Shown: positions 27,968 through 35,857 of the stretch, in pieces
Position numbering within the stretch: position 1 is the first letter of the stretch
Layout of the letters: each line of letters begins with the position of its first letter
Source: Pseudolactococcus sp041800635
Lineage (GTDB): Bacteria > Bacillota > Bacilli > Lactobacillales > Streptococcaceae
Length of the DNA stretch: 64,000 bases
Reading direction: 5' to 3'
Assembly: GCA_047833645.1 (NCBI GenBank)
Contig: CP181259.1
Location: 2,046,001 to 2,110,000, forward strand
Notes under the pieces: generated by a model
What the model saw: only the letters and a program-made list of their open reading frames with translations
The model's database searches: none
What the model was told of the DNA's origin: nothing
Made by a program: the position numbers and the translations under genes

Positions 27968-28801
27968 TTATAAATCGATTTCAAGTAAGATTGGGGTGTG
28001 ATCCTGTCTGGCACCAGAATCAATCATCTCAGAGGCATTGATCTGATCAGCGATACGGTCTGAGGTGATGAAATAATCAATCCGCCAGCCTGCATTGTTG
28101 AGTTTGCTTGTTTTAGAGCGTTGCGCCCACCAAGAATAAACATTTGGCACTTGTCCATGCACATGGCGGAAAGTATCTGTAAAGCCTGCCGCAAGTAAGC
28201 TAGTGAAGCCTTGACGTTCTTCGTCTGTAAAGCCCGGTGAATTGCGATTGTTATTGGGATGGGCCAAGTCAATTTCAAAATGGGCAACATTGTAGTCACC
28301 AGTCGCGATGACTGGTTTTTTTGCATCTAATGCTACCAGATAATCTCGATATTTTTCGTCCCAAATTTGGCGTTCTGCTAGGCGCTTCAAGCCATCCCCT
28401 GCATTGGGCGTATAGACTTGGGTCAGGTAGAAGTTGTCAAATTCTAACGTGATAATGCGACCTTCACTATCCATTGTCGAAGGGGCACCGATTTCTGGCG
28501 TTTCAATGGTAACAGTCAGGTTTTCTTTATAGAGAAACATGGTCCCAGCATAGCCTTTGCGAGCGGGTTCAACGGATGAGCGCCAGGCGATGGCGTAACC
28601 AGGAAAACGCTCAGCTAGGATGTCTAAGTGCTTTTTGGTTGGGCCTTTGGCGGAGAGTTTGGTTTCTTGTAGGGCGATGACGTCGGCGTCCAGCTTTGCA
28701 AGCTGGGTTAGGACGGCTTGCGAGAGTTGAGCGCGTGGGGAATCGCTGGTTAAGGCGGCGTTGAGGGAATCGATATTCCAAGAGATAAATTTCATTTTCA
28801 T
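27968..28801 (-). CDS. exoA: Exodeoxyribonuclease III / AP endonuclease
   Basis: 277 aa Mg-dependent nuclease of base excision repair. Conserved EEP-fold motifs: SWNIDSLNA (Asn), LQETKLS (metal Glu), TGDYNVAH (Asp and Asn), and RIDYFITSD and DHTPILLEI (Asp and His) at the C terminus. Length is usual for the Gram-positive enzyme. An extended -10 TG-G-TATAAT on the minus strand (28809-28817) ends 7 nt before ATG 28801 and there is no Shine-Dalgarno, so the mRNA looks leaderless; a second in-frame ATG is two codons in. Confidence 0.96.
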   Translation of the reverse strand: MKMKFISWNIDSLNAALTSDSPRAQLSQAVLTQLAKLDADVIALQETKLSAKGPTKKHLDILAERFPGYAIAWRSSVEPARKGYAGTMFLYKENLTVTIETPEIGAPSTMDSEGRIITLEFDNFYLTQVYTPNAGDGLKRLAERQIWDEKYRDYLVALDAKKPVIATGDYNVAHFEIDLAHPNNNRNSPGFTDEERQGFTSLLAAGFTDTFRHVHGQVPNVYSWWAQRSKTSKLNNAGWRIDYFITSDRIADQINASEMIDSGARQDHTPILLEIDL

Positions 28802-28872
28802 AGCTTATATTATACCAAAAATCTACTTGTTTTAAGTCTTCAAGTCCTTTGAAATGTGTGCAGGTATAGGTG

Positions 28873-28899
28873 ACAAGCACAACTATCTTTTGTGCTTGT
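28873..28899. repeat. Perfect 10-bp inverted repeat
   Basis: ACAAGCACAA/TTGTGCTTGT with a short loop, between exoA and the small membrane peptide gene. No T-run follows on either strand, so a terminator is uncertain. Confidence 0.4.
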
Positions 28900-28912
28900 G
28901 ACATGGTGACGC

Positions 28913-29068
28913 TTATTTTTTAAAGTGTCGATATAAATATTTAGACAGGTAGGCTAAGCCTAAGATAAGGATGGCGACTAGCCATTTATTGAGATGTAAG
29001 CCGACCAAAAAGTTAGCAAGTACCAAAAGGACACCGACGGTTAACATAATAAAATAATTTTCTTTCAT
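28913..29068 (-). CDS. Small membrane peptide, 51 aa
   Basis: Short frame from ATG 29068 (GGAGA 6 nt upstream) to TAA. It encodes two hydrophobic segments, about residues 5-25 (FIMLTVGVLLVLANFLVGL) and 29-43 (WLVAILILGLAYLSK), and a basic end (YLYRHFKK), the pattern of a two-pass membrane peptide with a positive-inside tail. A promoter-like TTTACA-16 bp-TAAACT lies upstream on the same strand. Family not recognised. Good start signals and the coherent hydrophobic pattern support it as real. Confidence 0.65.
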   Translation of the reverse strand: MKENYFIMLTVGVLLVLANFLVGLHLNKWLVAILILGLAYLSKYLYRHFKK

Positions 29069-29277
29069 AATTTCTCCAGTTTAAGACCTTTATTAGTTAA
29101 GTTTAGCAGAATTTTCTGACTTGTAAAGCAACAATCTTTTTTCTCTGGGTGTATTCAATTTTCAACAGTCTAATCCACACTTGAAAAAACGACTATTTGT
29201 TATTTAAAAGATATTTGTTGAAACTGATTTACCAGTCCATAAGATAAAAATATAGAGAATATAGCGATTCAACAGAA

Positions 29278-29306
29278 TTGACAAACGTTTGATGTTTTTA
29301 TATAAT
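29278..29306 (+). promoter_or_regulatory. Promoter of the adhesin gene
   Basis: -35 TTGACA at 29278-29283, 17-bp spacer, -10 TATAAT at 29301-29306; leader of about 75 nt to AAAGGGG and ATG 29390. Confidence 0.88.
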
Positions 29307-29389
29307 TTTTAGTAACGTTAAATTTACAGATAGTATTAGTTATTTATTGTATGTAAGTATCTGACACCTGTAACAATTAAAGGGGAAAA

Positions 29390-31486
29390 ATGCTAAAAAA
29401 AATTCAAAGTCTATTAGGTATCGCGATTGTGATACTCTCACTATTCAATACGAGTTCAGTGGCGCTTGCGACAACACTTGGAGATAGGGCGCCCAAGGAC
29501 TGGGGAGATCAGTTTATCACAAATGCAAATTTATAGGATAAATCTGGTCAGGTTAAAAACTCTTCCGACTTGTATGCTAAAGATTTATCAGCACATTGGT
29601 ATTTCGAAATACCAACAGGAGAAAATGTTGCGCCTGGTGATACGATGACTGTTAAAGTGCCAGAAGTGCTGGCCTTACAAAATACCACATCGTTTAACAT
29701 TTTGGATGAATCAGGTGAAATAATTGGGACTGCAGTCGCAAGTCCTGATACCGGCAATGTCGTCATTACTTTTACAGAAGCAATTCGAAATGCTCAGAAG
29801 GTTAAAATTAGCGGTCAGTTTAACCTTGACGTCCATTGGGATCATCAGAAGGTAAATTTTGGTGAGACGACACAGATTGATTGGACCGCAAACATCACGT
29901 CAACGGTTCAGATTGATGAAGGGACTGATAAACCAGACGAAAATGAAGGGATTAAAAAGTGGGGCTATATAGATGCTCAAGACCCATCTGTAATCCACTG
30001 GACAGCGCGTGTTAATTTTTCAGAGAATCTGGACACAACGATTAAAAATGCCATTTATCAAGATGAATTAGGTCCGAATCAAGAACTTGTCGCTGGCTCA
30101 ATTTCTGGTTTTTATGTGAGCGGTTGGGAAGATAATTGGTTTGCTAAAGCTGGGGCACCAATTCCTAGCGAGATGATTGATCAGTCGGATGAGACACATT
30201 TTAAAGTGACATTTGGTGACTTAACCGGATGTGTCTATATTAACTATTCAAGTCGTATCACAGATGGTGTTGCTTCAGACCAATATAGTAATCTTGGCAC
30301 CCTAACTGGTGATGACTTTGGTAGAAAAGATTATGAGGACTTTGTCCAAATTGCTGGTGGTGGCGGTAACAGTGCGACTAATATTTTAGTAGCTGGTGAG
30401 AAAAGATGGCGAGACAACGATAACGCAGCAGGGATGCGACCAGAATCGATTGTGCTTGAACTTTATCAAAATGATGAGAAGATTGCGACGCAAACGGTGA
30501 CAGCAGATGCTGATTGGCACTTTGATTTTGGAGAATTTCCAAATTATGACAACAATCAAGTCAAATATCGCTATCGTGTGGAAGAGGTTCCTGTTCCTAA
30601 CTATACCGCAACAACAAATGGCTTTAACATTACCAATACCTAGCATCCGACAGAAACCTCTGTGGTTGTAGCGGCACATAAAACGCTAAATGGCAAAACA
30701 CTAGCTGCGGGTGATTTTAGCTTTGCTTTAAAAGATGCAGCAGGTCACTTGCTTCAGACGCAAGCCAATGATGGTCAGGGCGCCATTCAGTTTGATACCA
30801 TGACTTATGATCAAGCGGGTGATTTTGTTTATACGATCAGCGAAGTCAAGGGTGACGTCGCGGGTATGACTTATGATACGCATGAGGTGAAAGTCATTGT
30901 TCATGTTGTGGATGTGAAGGGACAACTTGTTGCGACACCGATTTATGAGGGTGAGGCAACATTTGTTAATACCTATCAACCCCTTGATCCCGAGAAACCG
31001 GTAGATCCCGAGAAACCGGTAGATCCCGAGAAACCAGTAGATCCCGAGAAACCAGTAGATCCCGAGAAACCAGTAGATCCCGAGAAACCAGTAGATCCCG
31101 AGAAACCAGTAGATCCCGAGAAACCGATAAACCCCGAGAAACCGGTAGATCCCGAAAACCCAGTGGATCCAGAAAAACCGATAGACCCAGAGAAACCGAT
31201 AGACCCAGAGAAACCGGTAGATCCCGAAAACCCAGTGGATCCAGAAAAACCGGTAGAACCCGGAAAACCGGTAAATCCGACACCGCCGACTCAGCCTTCA
31301 AAAGAGCAGGCACCAGGTGTGGCAGATCAAACGCGTCAACCTACTCATTCGGGCAATACGTCAGCAAGTCAGGACACCGGTCTTTTACCAGAAACAGGTG
31401 AGGCTAAAGGACTTTGGCTGAAAGTGTTAGGTGGTGTAATTGTGGTTGTTCTATTGATCGCAGTTTACGTCAAAAAGAAACGTTAA
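29390..31486 (+). pseudogene. LPXTG-anchored collagen-adhesin-like surface protein, interrupted by two in-frame TAG codons
   Basis: Read through, the frame is 699 codons. Signal peptide at residues 1-29 (basic start, hydrophobic core, ALA-type cleavage); an adhesive region resembling the N2-N3 domains of Cna-type adhesins (YAKDLSAHWYFEIPTGENV onward); a Cna_B-like domain (VAGEKRWRDNDNAAGMRPES); a streptococcal pilin-linker-like domain (AHKTLNGKTLAAGDFSFAL, FVNTYQP); about 16 six-residue proline repeats of the DPEKPV type; then LPETG, a membrane span and KKKR. TAG occurs at codon 49 (29534-29536) and codon 418 (30641-30643); both would fit single C-to-T changes from CAG. The frame is otherwise undamaged and has a consensus promoter and ribosome binding site. 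Most likely a young pseudogene; the intact parts at 29570-30643 and 30662-31486 lack a secretion signal. Confidence 0.82.
30985..31280 (+). repeat. 18-bp coding tandem repeats (wall-spanning proline repeats)
   Basis: About 16 copies of an 18-bp unit (GATCCCGAGAAACCAGTA type) encoding DPEKPV. The first half is nearly perfect and the second half shows substitutions (PENP, PGKP), so the repeat number probably varies by slippage. Such repeats span the cell wall in sortase substrates. Confidence 0.92.
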
Positions 31487-31502
31487 AGTAACACGATTAA
31501 AC

Positions 31503-31537
31503 CAACAATCGCTATCTAAGAGGATGGCGATTGTTTT
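31503..31537 (+). terminator. Adhesin gene terminator
   Basis: Stem AACAATCGC/GCGATTGTT extended by TAT/ATG pairs, followed by TTTT. Confidence 0.85.
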
Positions 31538-31601
31538 TAAAATATGGTATAATAAAAGGGATTACGGCGTCTCATCTGACGTCTTGAAAGAGGATTGAAC
31601 T

Positions 31602-33614
31602 TTGACTGACACTAACGCAACAAACTCAAAAGAAACTTTTTATATCACCACGCCGATTTACTATCCATCTGGTAAATTGCACATCGGTAACTCTTATACA
31701 ACCATTGCTTGTGACGTGCTGGCACGCTATAAACGCTTGATGGATTTTGACGTGTTCTACCTGACAGGAACAGATGAGCACGGTCTGAAAATCGAGCAAA
31801 AAGCCAATGAACTCGGAATTTCACCTCAAACATACGTAGATGGTATGGCTGCCGACATGAAGAAATTATGGGCAACGCTTGATATTTCTTACGATAAATT
31901 TATTCGGACGACAGATGATTACCATGAAAAAGCGATTGCAGATATGTTTGAACGTCTGATTGCACAAGATGACATCTACCTTGGTGAATATGACGGCTGG
32001 TATTCAGTTTCTGATGAAGAATATTTCACAGAATCTCAACTTGCTGAAGTTTATCGGGATGAAAACGGTGTGATGATTGGCGGGAAAGCGCCAAGTGGTC
32101 ACGAGGTTGAGCGCGTTAAAGAAGAATCTTATTTCTTCCGGATGAGTAAGTACGCTGACCGTTTGTTGGACTATTACGAATCACATCCTGACTTCATCCA
32201 ACCTGAATCACGTAAAAATGAAATGATCAACAACTTTATCAAACCAGGCTTGGAAGACTTGTCACTGTCACGGACAACCTTCACTTGGGGTGTGCCAGTC
32301 AAATCAAATCCGAAACACGTCGTTTATGTTTGGTTTGATGCCCTCGCAAACTATATCACAGCACTTGGCTATGGTAGCGATGAGACAACGAATTTCGACA
32401 AATTCTGGCCAGCCAATGTCCACATGGTCGGCAAAGAAATCGTGCGCTTCCACACCATCTACTGGCCAATCATGCTAATGGCACTTGGTTTGCCATTGCC
32501 TAAGCAAGTCTTCGGACATGGCTGGTTGCTCATGAAAGACGGCAAAATGTCTAAATCTAAGGGCAATGTCGTTTATCCAGAAATGTTAGTAGAACGCTAT
32601 GGTCTCGATGCTTTGCGTTATTATCTCATGCGTGCTGTACCGTTTGGTAGTGATGGGATTTTCACACCGGAAGATTTTGTTAACCGTGTCAATTATGACT
32701 TGGCAAATGACCTAGGGAATCTCCTTAATCGGACGGTTGCGATGATTAACAAATATCAAGCGGGCGATATCCAAACACCAGAAACACAGACAGCCTTTGA
32801 CGGCACCCTGCAAGCTGTCATTGAAACAGCCATCACGAACTATCATGCGGCAATGAATAAGATGGAGTTCAATGTTGCGCTCAATGAAATCTGGACGATT
32901 ATTTCACGTTCTAATAAATATATCGATGAAACAACGCCGTGGATTCTAGCTAAAGATGCGAGTCAATCAGGTGAGTTGAATAGTGTTATGTACCATTTAG
33001 CGGAAAGTTTACGCATCGTTGCGGTCTTGTTGCAACCTTTCATGCGCACAACCTCTCAAGCTATTTTTGCGCAACTCGGTCTTGACTCAGCTGAACCGAA
33101 ATTAACGGACTTGGCATTTGGACATGAATTTACAGCACCGGTTGTCAGCAAAGGTGAGCCAATCTTCCCACGTTTGGATGCGGAAGAAGAAGTTGCTTAT
33201 ATCAAAGCACAAATGCAAGCCACTTCACCAGTTGCTGAAGCAACCGAATTTGATCCAGCCGCAACGACTTTAGTGTCTGAGAAAAAAGCCATTAAACTTG
33301 ATGACTTTGAAAAAGTTGAAATCAAGGTAGCGGAAGTCATCGCTGTTGAAAAAGTTGAAGGGTCAGATAAACTCTTGAAATTTGAACTGGATGCAGGCGA
33401 TGAAGGTCACCGTCAAATCTTGTCTGGTATTGCCAAATTTTATCCCAATCCGCAAGAATTGGTCGGCTTGAAATTGCAAATCGTGGCCAATCTGAAACCC
33501 CGTAAAATGATGGGCTTATTGTCGCAAGGGATGATTTTGTCAGCAGAATCTGATGATAAATTGACCCTCCTGACAGTAGCGCCAGAAGTTGCCAATGGTA
33601 GCATTGTAGGTTAA
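31602..33614 (+). CDS. metG: Methionyl-tRNA synthetase
   Basis: 670 aa class I synthetase. HIGH-type motif HIGN near residue 27 (PSGKLHIGNSYTT), KMSKSKGN near 306-313 (GKMSKSKGNVVYPE), and a C-terminal EMAP/tRNA-binding domain (about 565-670; VEIKVAEVIAVEKVEGSDKLL) that mediates dimerisation. Start is TTG at 31602 with AAAGAGGA about 7 nt upstream; no ATG lies before the conserved start of the protein. An extended -10 TGGTATAAT precedes it at 31545-31553. I see no T-box leader. Confidence 0.97.
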   Translation: MTDTNATNSKETFYITTPIYYPSGKLHIGNSYTTIACDVLARYKRLMDFDVFYLTGTDEHGLKIEQKANELGISPQTYVDGMAADMKKLWATLDISYDKFIRTTDDYHEKAIADMFERLIAQDDIYLGEYDGWYSVSDEEYFTESQLAEVYRDENGVMIGGKAPSGHEVERVKEESYFFRMSKYADRLLDYYESHPDFIQPESRKNEMINNFIKPGLEDLSLSRTTFTWGVPVKSNPKHVVYVWFDALANYITALGYGSDETTNFDKFWPANVHMVGKEIVRFHTIYWPIMLMALGLPLPKQVFGHGWLLMKDGKMSKSKGNVVYPEMLVERYGLDALRYYLMRAVPFGSDGIFTPEDFVNRVNYDLANDLGNLLNRTVAMINKYQAGDIQTPETQTAFDGTLQAVIETAITNYHAAMNKMEFNVALNEIWTIISRSNKYIDETTPWILAKDASQSGELNSVMYHLAESLRIVAVLLQPFMRTTSQAIFAQLGLDSAEPKLTDLAFGHEFTAPVVSKGEPIFPRLDAEEEVAYIKAQMQATSPVAEATEFDPAATTLVSEKKAIKLDDFEKVEIKVAEVIAVEKVEGSDKLLKFELDAGDEGHRQILSGIAKFYPNPQELVGLKLQIVANLKPRKMMGLLSQGMILSAESDDKLTLLTVAPEVANGSIVG

Positions 33615-33661
33615 GTAACACGAAAAGTATCACGGAAATTTGTGAGTTTCTGATTCTGGCC

Positions 33662-33955
33662 ATGAGTACGGTGGCCGTTTTAGTCTTGATTTGTGGTGTG
33701 ATGAAAGCAACGGTTAAGTTTGTCAAAAATGAAATCAGTCATGCTGATAAAGCCAGTGTCTTGCGGACGATCAAAAATGAGCTTGGTGCCTATGTGCTTT
33801 TCTCATTAGAAATTTTGATTGCGGCCGATATTGTTGAAAGTATTATCAAACCGACTTTTGAAGATATTGGTAAACTGGCAGCTTTGGTCGTGATTCGGAC
33901 AGTCATTTCTTACTTCTTAGGTAAGGAAATTGATCAGGAAATAGAGAGTAGATGA
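33662..33955 (+). CDS. DUF1622-family small membrane protein
   Basis: 97 aa from the only canonical start. Hydrophobic segments at about residues 1-14, 40-55 and 70-85 with charged loops between (KFVKNEISHADKASVLRTIKNELG), the pattern of DUF1622 proteins of unknown function. The frame stays open upstream to about 33602, giving EFLILA before the ATG, which resembles the usual N terminus of the family, yet no ATG, GTG or TTG exists there and ATG 33662 has no Shine-Dalgarno. The true start may be non-canonical (ATT/ATC) or the N terminus has decayed. Confidence 0.75.
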   Translation: MSTVAVLVLICGVMKATVKFVKNEISHADKASVLRTIKNELGAYVLFSLEILIAADIVESIIKPTFEDIGKLAALVVIRTVISYFLGKEIDQEIESR

Positions 33956-33956
33956 G

Positions 33957-33981
33957 AATAAGGAGGCGACTCCTTATTTTT
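33957..33981 (+). terminator. Terminator before the GNAT gene
   Basis: Perfect stem AATAAGGAG/CTCCTTATT with a GCGA tetraloop, followed by TTTT. A TG-G-TATAAA box follows directly. Confidence 0.85.
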
Positions 33982-33991
33982 GGTATAAAAG

Positions 33992-34450
33992 ATGATTAGA
34001 GAATTGAAACAGGGTGAGGCCCTACCTTGGGATTTATTGTTAAATGCTGACCCAGATCGCGCAATAGTCACCACTTATCTCTCAGCGTCTCGTGTGTTTG
34101 TCGCTGAAAATGGTGAACAGGCGATTTTAGGCGTGTTGGTACTGATGCCATTGCCAGAAGCGCATCACTATGAAATCATGAATGTGTCTGTCGACCCAGC
34201 CCACTTTAGGCAAGGGATTGGCAGAGCGCTGATGACGCATGTCTTGGCGGACATTCAAGTGCGTGATAGGCAAGCGGTGATTTGGATTAAAACCGGTGAC
34301 ATTGGCGTTGAACCGATTGGCTTATATGAATCTGTCGGCTTTGAAATTGTAGACGTGGTCAAGGATTATTTTGTCGACCACTATGCTGAACCGATTTATG
34401 AAAATGGCCAATTGTTGCGTCATCAAGTGATCATGAGGTTAAGGAAATGA
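33992..34450 (+). CDS. GNAT-family N-acetyltransferase
   Basis: 152 aa. Acetyl-CoA-binding motif A is visible (VSVDPAHFRQGIGRALMTHVL, with R/Q-x-x-G-x-G/A around residues 74-79), and a downstream LYESVGFEIVD motif typical of GNAT enzymes. Substrate unknown. No clear ribosome binding site precedes the ATG, and the -10-like TATAAA lies only 2 nt before it, so the start is somewhat uncertain. Overlaps the next gene by 4 bp. Confidence 0.85.
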   Translation: MIRELKQGEALPWDLLLNADPDRAIVTTYLSASRVFVAENGEQAILGVLVLMPLPEAHHYEIMNVSVDPAHFRQGIGRALMTHVLADIQVRDRQAVIWIKTGDIGVEPIGLYESVGFEIVDVVKDYFVDHYAEPIYENGQLLRHQVIMRLRK

Positions 34451-35067
34451 CTTTATATGCTGATATCAAAGCGAACTATTTTAATGTGCCCTTGACAGGC
34501 GATTTATTTGAAGATGTTGAGCGGGTCTGTGAGGCCAATCAAGCAAGACACGCCTATCTTTGGGGGCATTTATTGGATGTTGCCAATGAGGCCAAAAGTC
34601 TAGCCAAGCGGTTTGGCTTGGATGAAACTGCAGCTTTTACAGGCGGTTTGCTGCATGATATCGGAGGTTTAGTCCCGGAACAGCAACGGGTTGCACTTGC
34701 TGAGGAACTTGGGATTGACGTCCTACCAGAGGAGCGCACCGTACCCATACTCCTTCATGGCAAATTCTCAGCCTATTTTGCAGCAGACATTTTTGGCGTG
34801 ACGGCTCCAGAAATTTTGACTGCCATCACTTATCATACGACCCTGCATGCCAATCCAACAGACCTCGAAAAAGTGGTGTGTCTGGCGGATAAGGTCAAGT
34901 GGGATGGCGAGGGGACGCCGCCCTATCTAACAGACTTGCTGCGTGCTTTTGATCAGTCACTTGAGGCAGCAGCAAAAAGTTTTACTGCCTATTTATACGA
35001 TAGTAATTTATTGGTTGTCCATCCCTGGTTAGCTGAAGCGCATGATGATTACTTTGCCAAGTCTTAG
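34447..35067 (+). CDS. HD-domain phosphohydrolase, YqeK-like
   Basis: 206 aa. HD superfamily signature: H in RHAYLWGHLLDV, HD in GGLLHDIGGL (about residues 72-81), H in LLHGKFSAYFA and D in CLADKVKWD. The arrangement and lengths resemble YqeK, which hydrolyses diadenosine tetraphosphate; the typical nadD-yqeK neighbourhood is absent, so the substrate is inference. Translationally coupled to the acetyltransferase. Confidence 0.8.
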   Translation: MTLYADIKANYFNVPLTGDLFEDVERVCEANQARHAYLWGHLLDVANEAKSLAKRFGLDETAAFTGGLLHDIGGLVPEQQRVALAEELGIDVLPEERTVPILLHGKFSAYFAADIFGVTAPEILTAITYHTTLHANPTDLEKVVCLADKVKWDGEGTPPYLTDLLRAFDQSLEAAAKSFTAYLYDSNLLVVHPWLAEAHDDYFAKS

Positions 35068-35120
35068 AAATAATAGTCCCTTATAACACTTGGCGGGAAA
35101 GTGCGAAAGTCGGGACTTTT

Positions 35121-35129
35121 TGATATAAT
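35121..35129 (+). promoter_or_regulatory. Extended -10 of rnc, implies leaderless mRNA
   Basis: TG-A-TATAAT ends 7 nt before ATG 35137; no Shine-Dalgarno sequence and no good -35. Confidence 0.6.
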
Positions 35130-35136
35130 AGAAACA

Positions 35137-35856
35137 ATGGAAACTTTACAAGAAAAATTAAGAGATTATCAGATTAGTTTTAATAAGCCTGAGTTATTAG
35201 CAGAGGCGTTTACACACAAATCTTATTATTTTGAGCATAAAAGCTCAAGCGTTTTTCATAATGAGCGCTTGGAGTTTTTAGGGGATGCGGCGCTAGGATT
35301 TATCATTGTCGAATACCTCTACAAGGCTTATCCGCATGAGCGTGAGGGCGTTTTAACTGAAAAGAAAATTTCAATCGTTCGCAGAGAATCTCTTGCGGAC
35401 TTTTCGCGTAAATTAGGCTTTGATCAGTACCTCAAGCTTGGGAATGGCGAAGAAAAAAGTGGCGGGCGTGAAAATGATGCCAATCTAGAAAATCTCTTTG
35501 AAGCCTTTCTAGGGGCACTTTTGATGGATAAAGACTTGGCTGCTGTCAAGCAATTCATCTATGATGTGATGATTCCTGAGATTGAAAATGGCTCTTATGA
35601 TAAAGTGACGGATTACAAGTCGGCTTTGCAAGAAATTTTTTACACAGCCGGTCAGATCGACAAAAATAATAAAATTCCACTCGAATATGTCGTCATTGGG
35701 AAAAGTGGCCCCGTGCATGCGCCTGTTTTTGAGGTGGATGTGGTATTTGAAGGTCGCACCATTGGGCACGGTAAAGGGAAATCTAAAAAAATAGCCGAAC
35801 AAGATGCCGCACGGTCAGCTTTCTTAAAGCAGAAAAATCAACAAAAGGATAACTAA
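35137..35856 (+). CDS. rnc: Ribonuclease III
   Basis: 239 aa double-strand-specific endonuclease maturing rRNA and other RNAs. Signature NERLEFLGDAALGFIIVEYL (about residues 40-59) with the catalytic Glu/Asp, second acidic site in ENLFEAFLGALLMD, and a C-terminal dsRNA-binding domain (about 160-239; GHGKGKSKKIAEQDAARSAF). I choose ATG 35137: the frame extends to a GTG at 35101, but the intervening stretch contains the -10 box. It is followed by smc after 1 bp. Confidence 0.95.
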   Translation: METLQEKLRDYQISFNKPELLAEAFTHKSYYFEHKSSSVFHNERLEFLGDAALGFIIVEYLYKAYPHEREGVLTEKKISIVRRESLADFSRKLGFDQYLKLGNGEEKSGGRENDANLENLFEAFLGALLMDKDLAAVKQFIYDVMIPEIENGSYDKVTDYKSALQEIFYTAGQIDKNNKIPLEYVVIGKSGPVHAPVFEVDVVFEGRTIGHGKGKSKKIAEQDAARSAFLKQKNQQKDN

Positions 35857-35857
35857 G

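Noticed and set aside
29534..30643. Reassigned amber codon in this organism
   Set aside because: uvrB ends at TAG normally and no CTA-anticodon tRNA is in the cluster; decay or sequencing error is simpler.
26433..31280. Possible CRISPR arrays
   Set aside because: Both repeat tracts (61-bp and 18-bp) are head-to-tail without unique spacers, and no cas gene is present.
30966..31313. 115-aa minus-strand frame in the adhesin repeats
   Set aside because: Mirror of the 18-bp coding repeat on the other strand.
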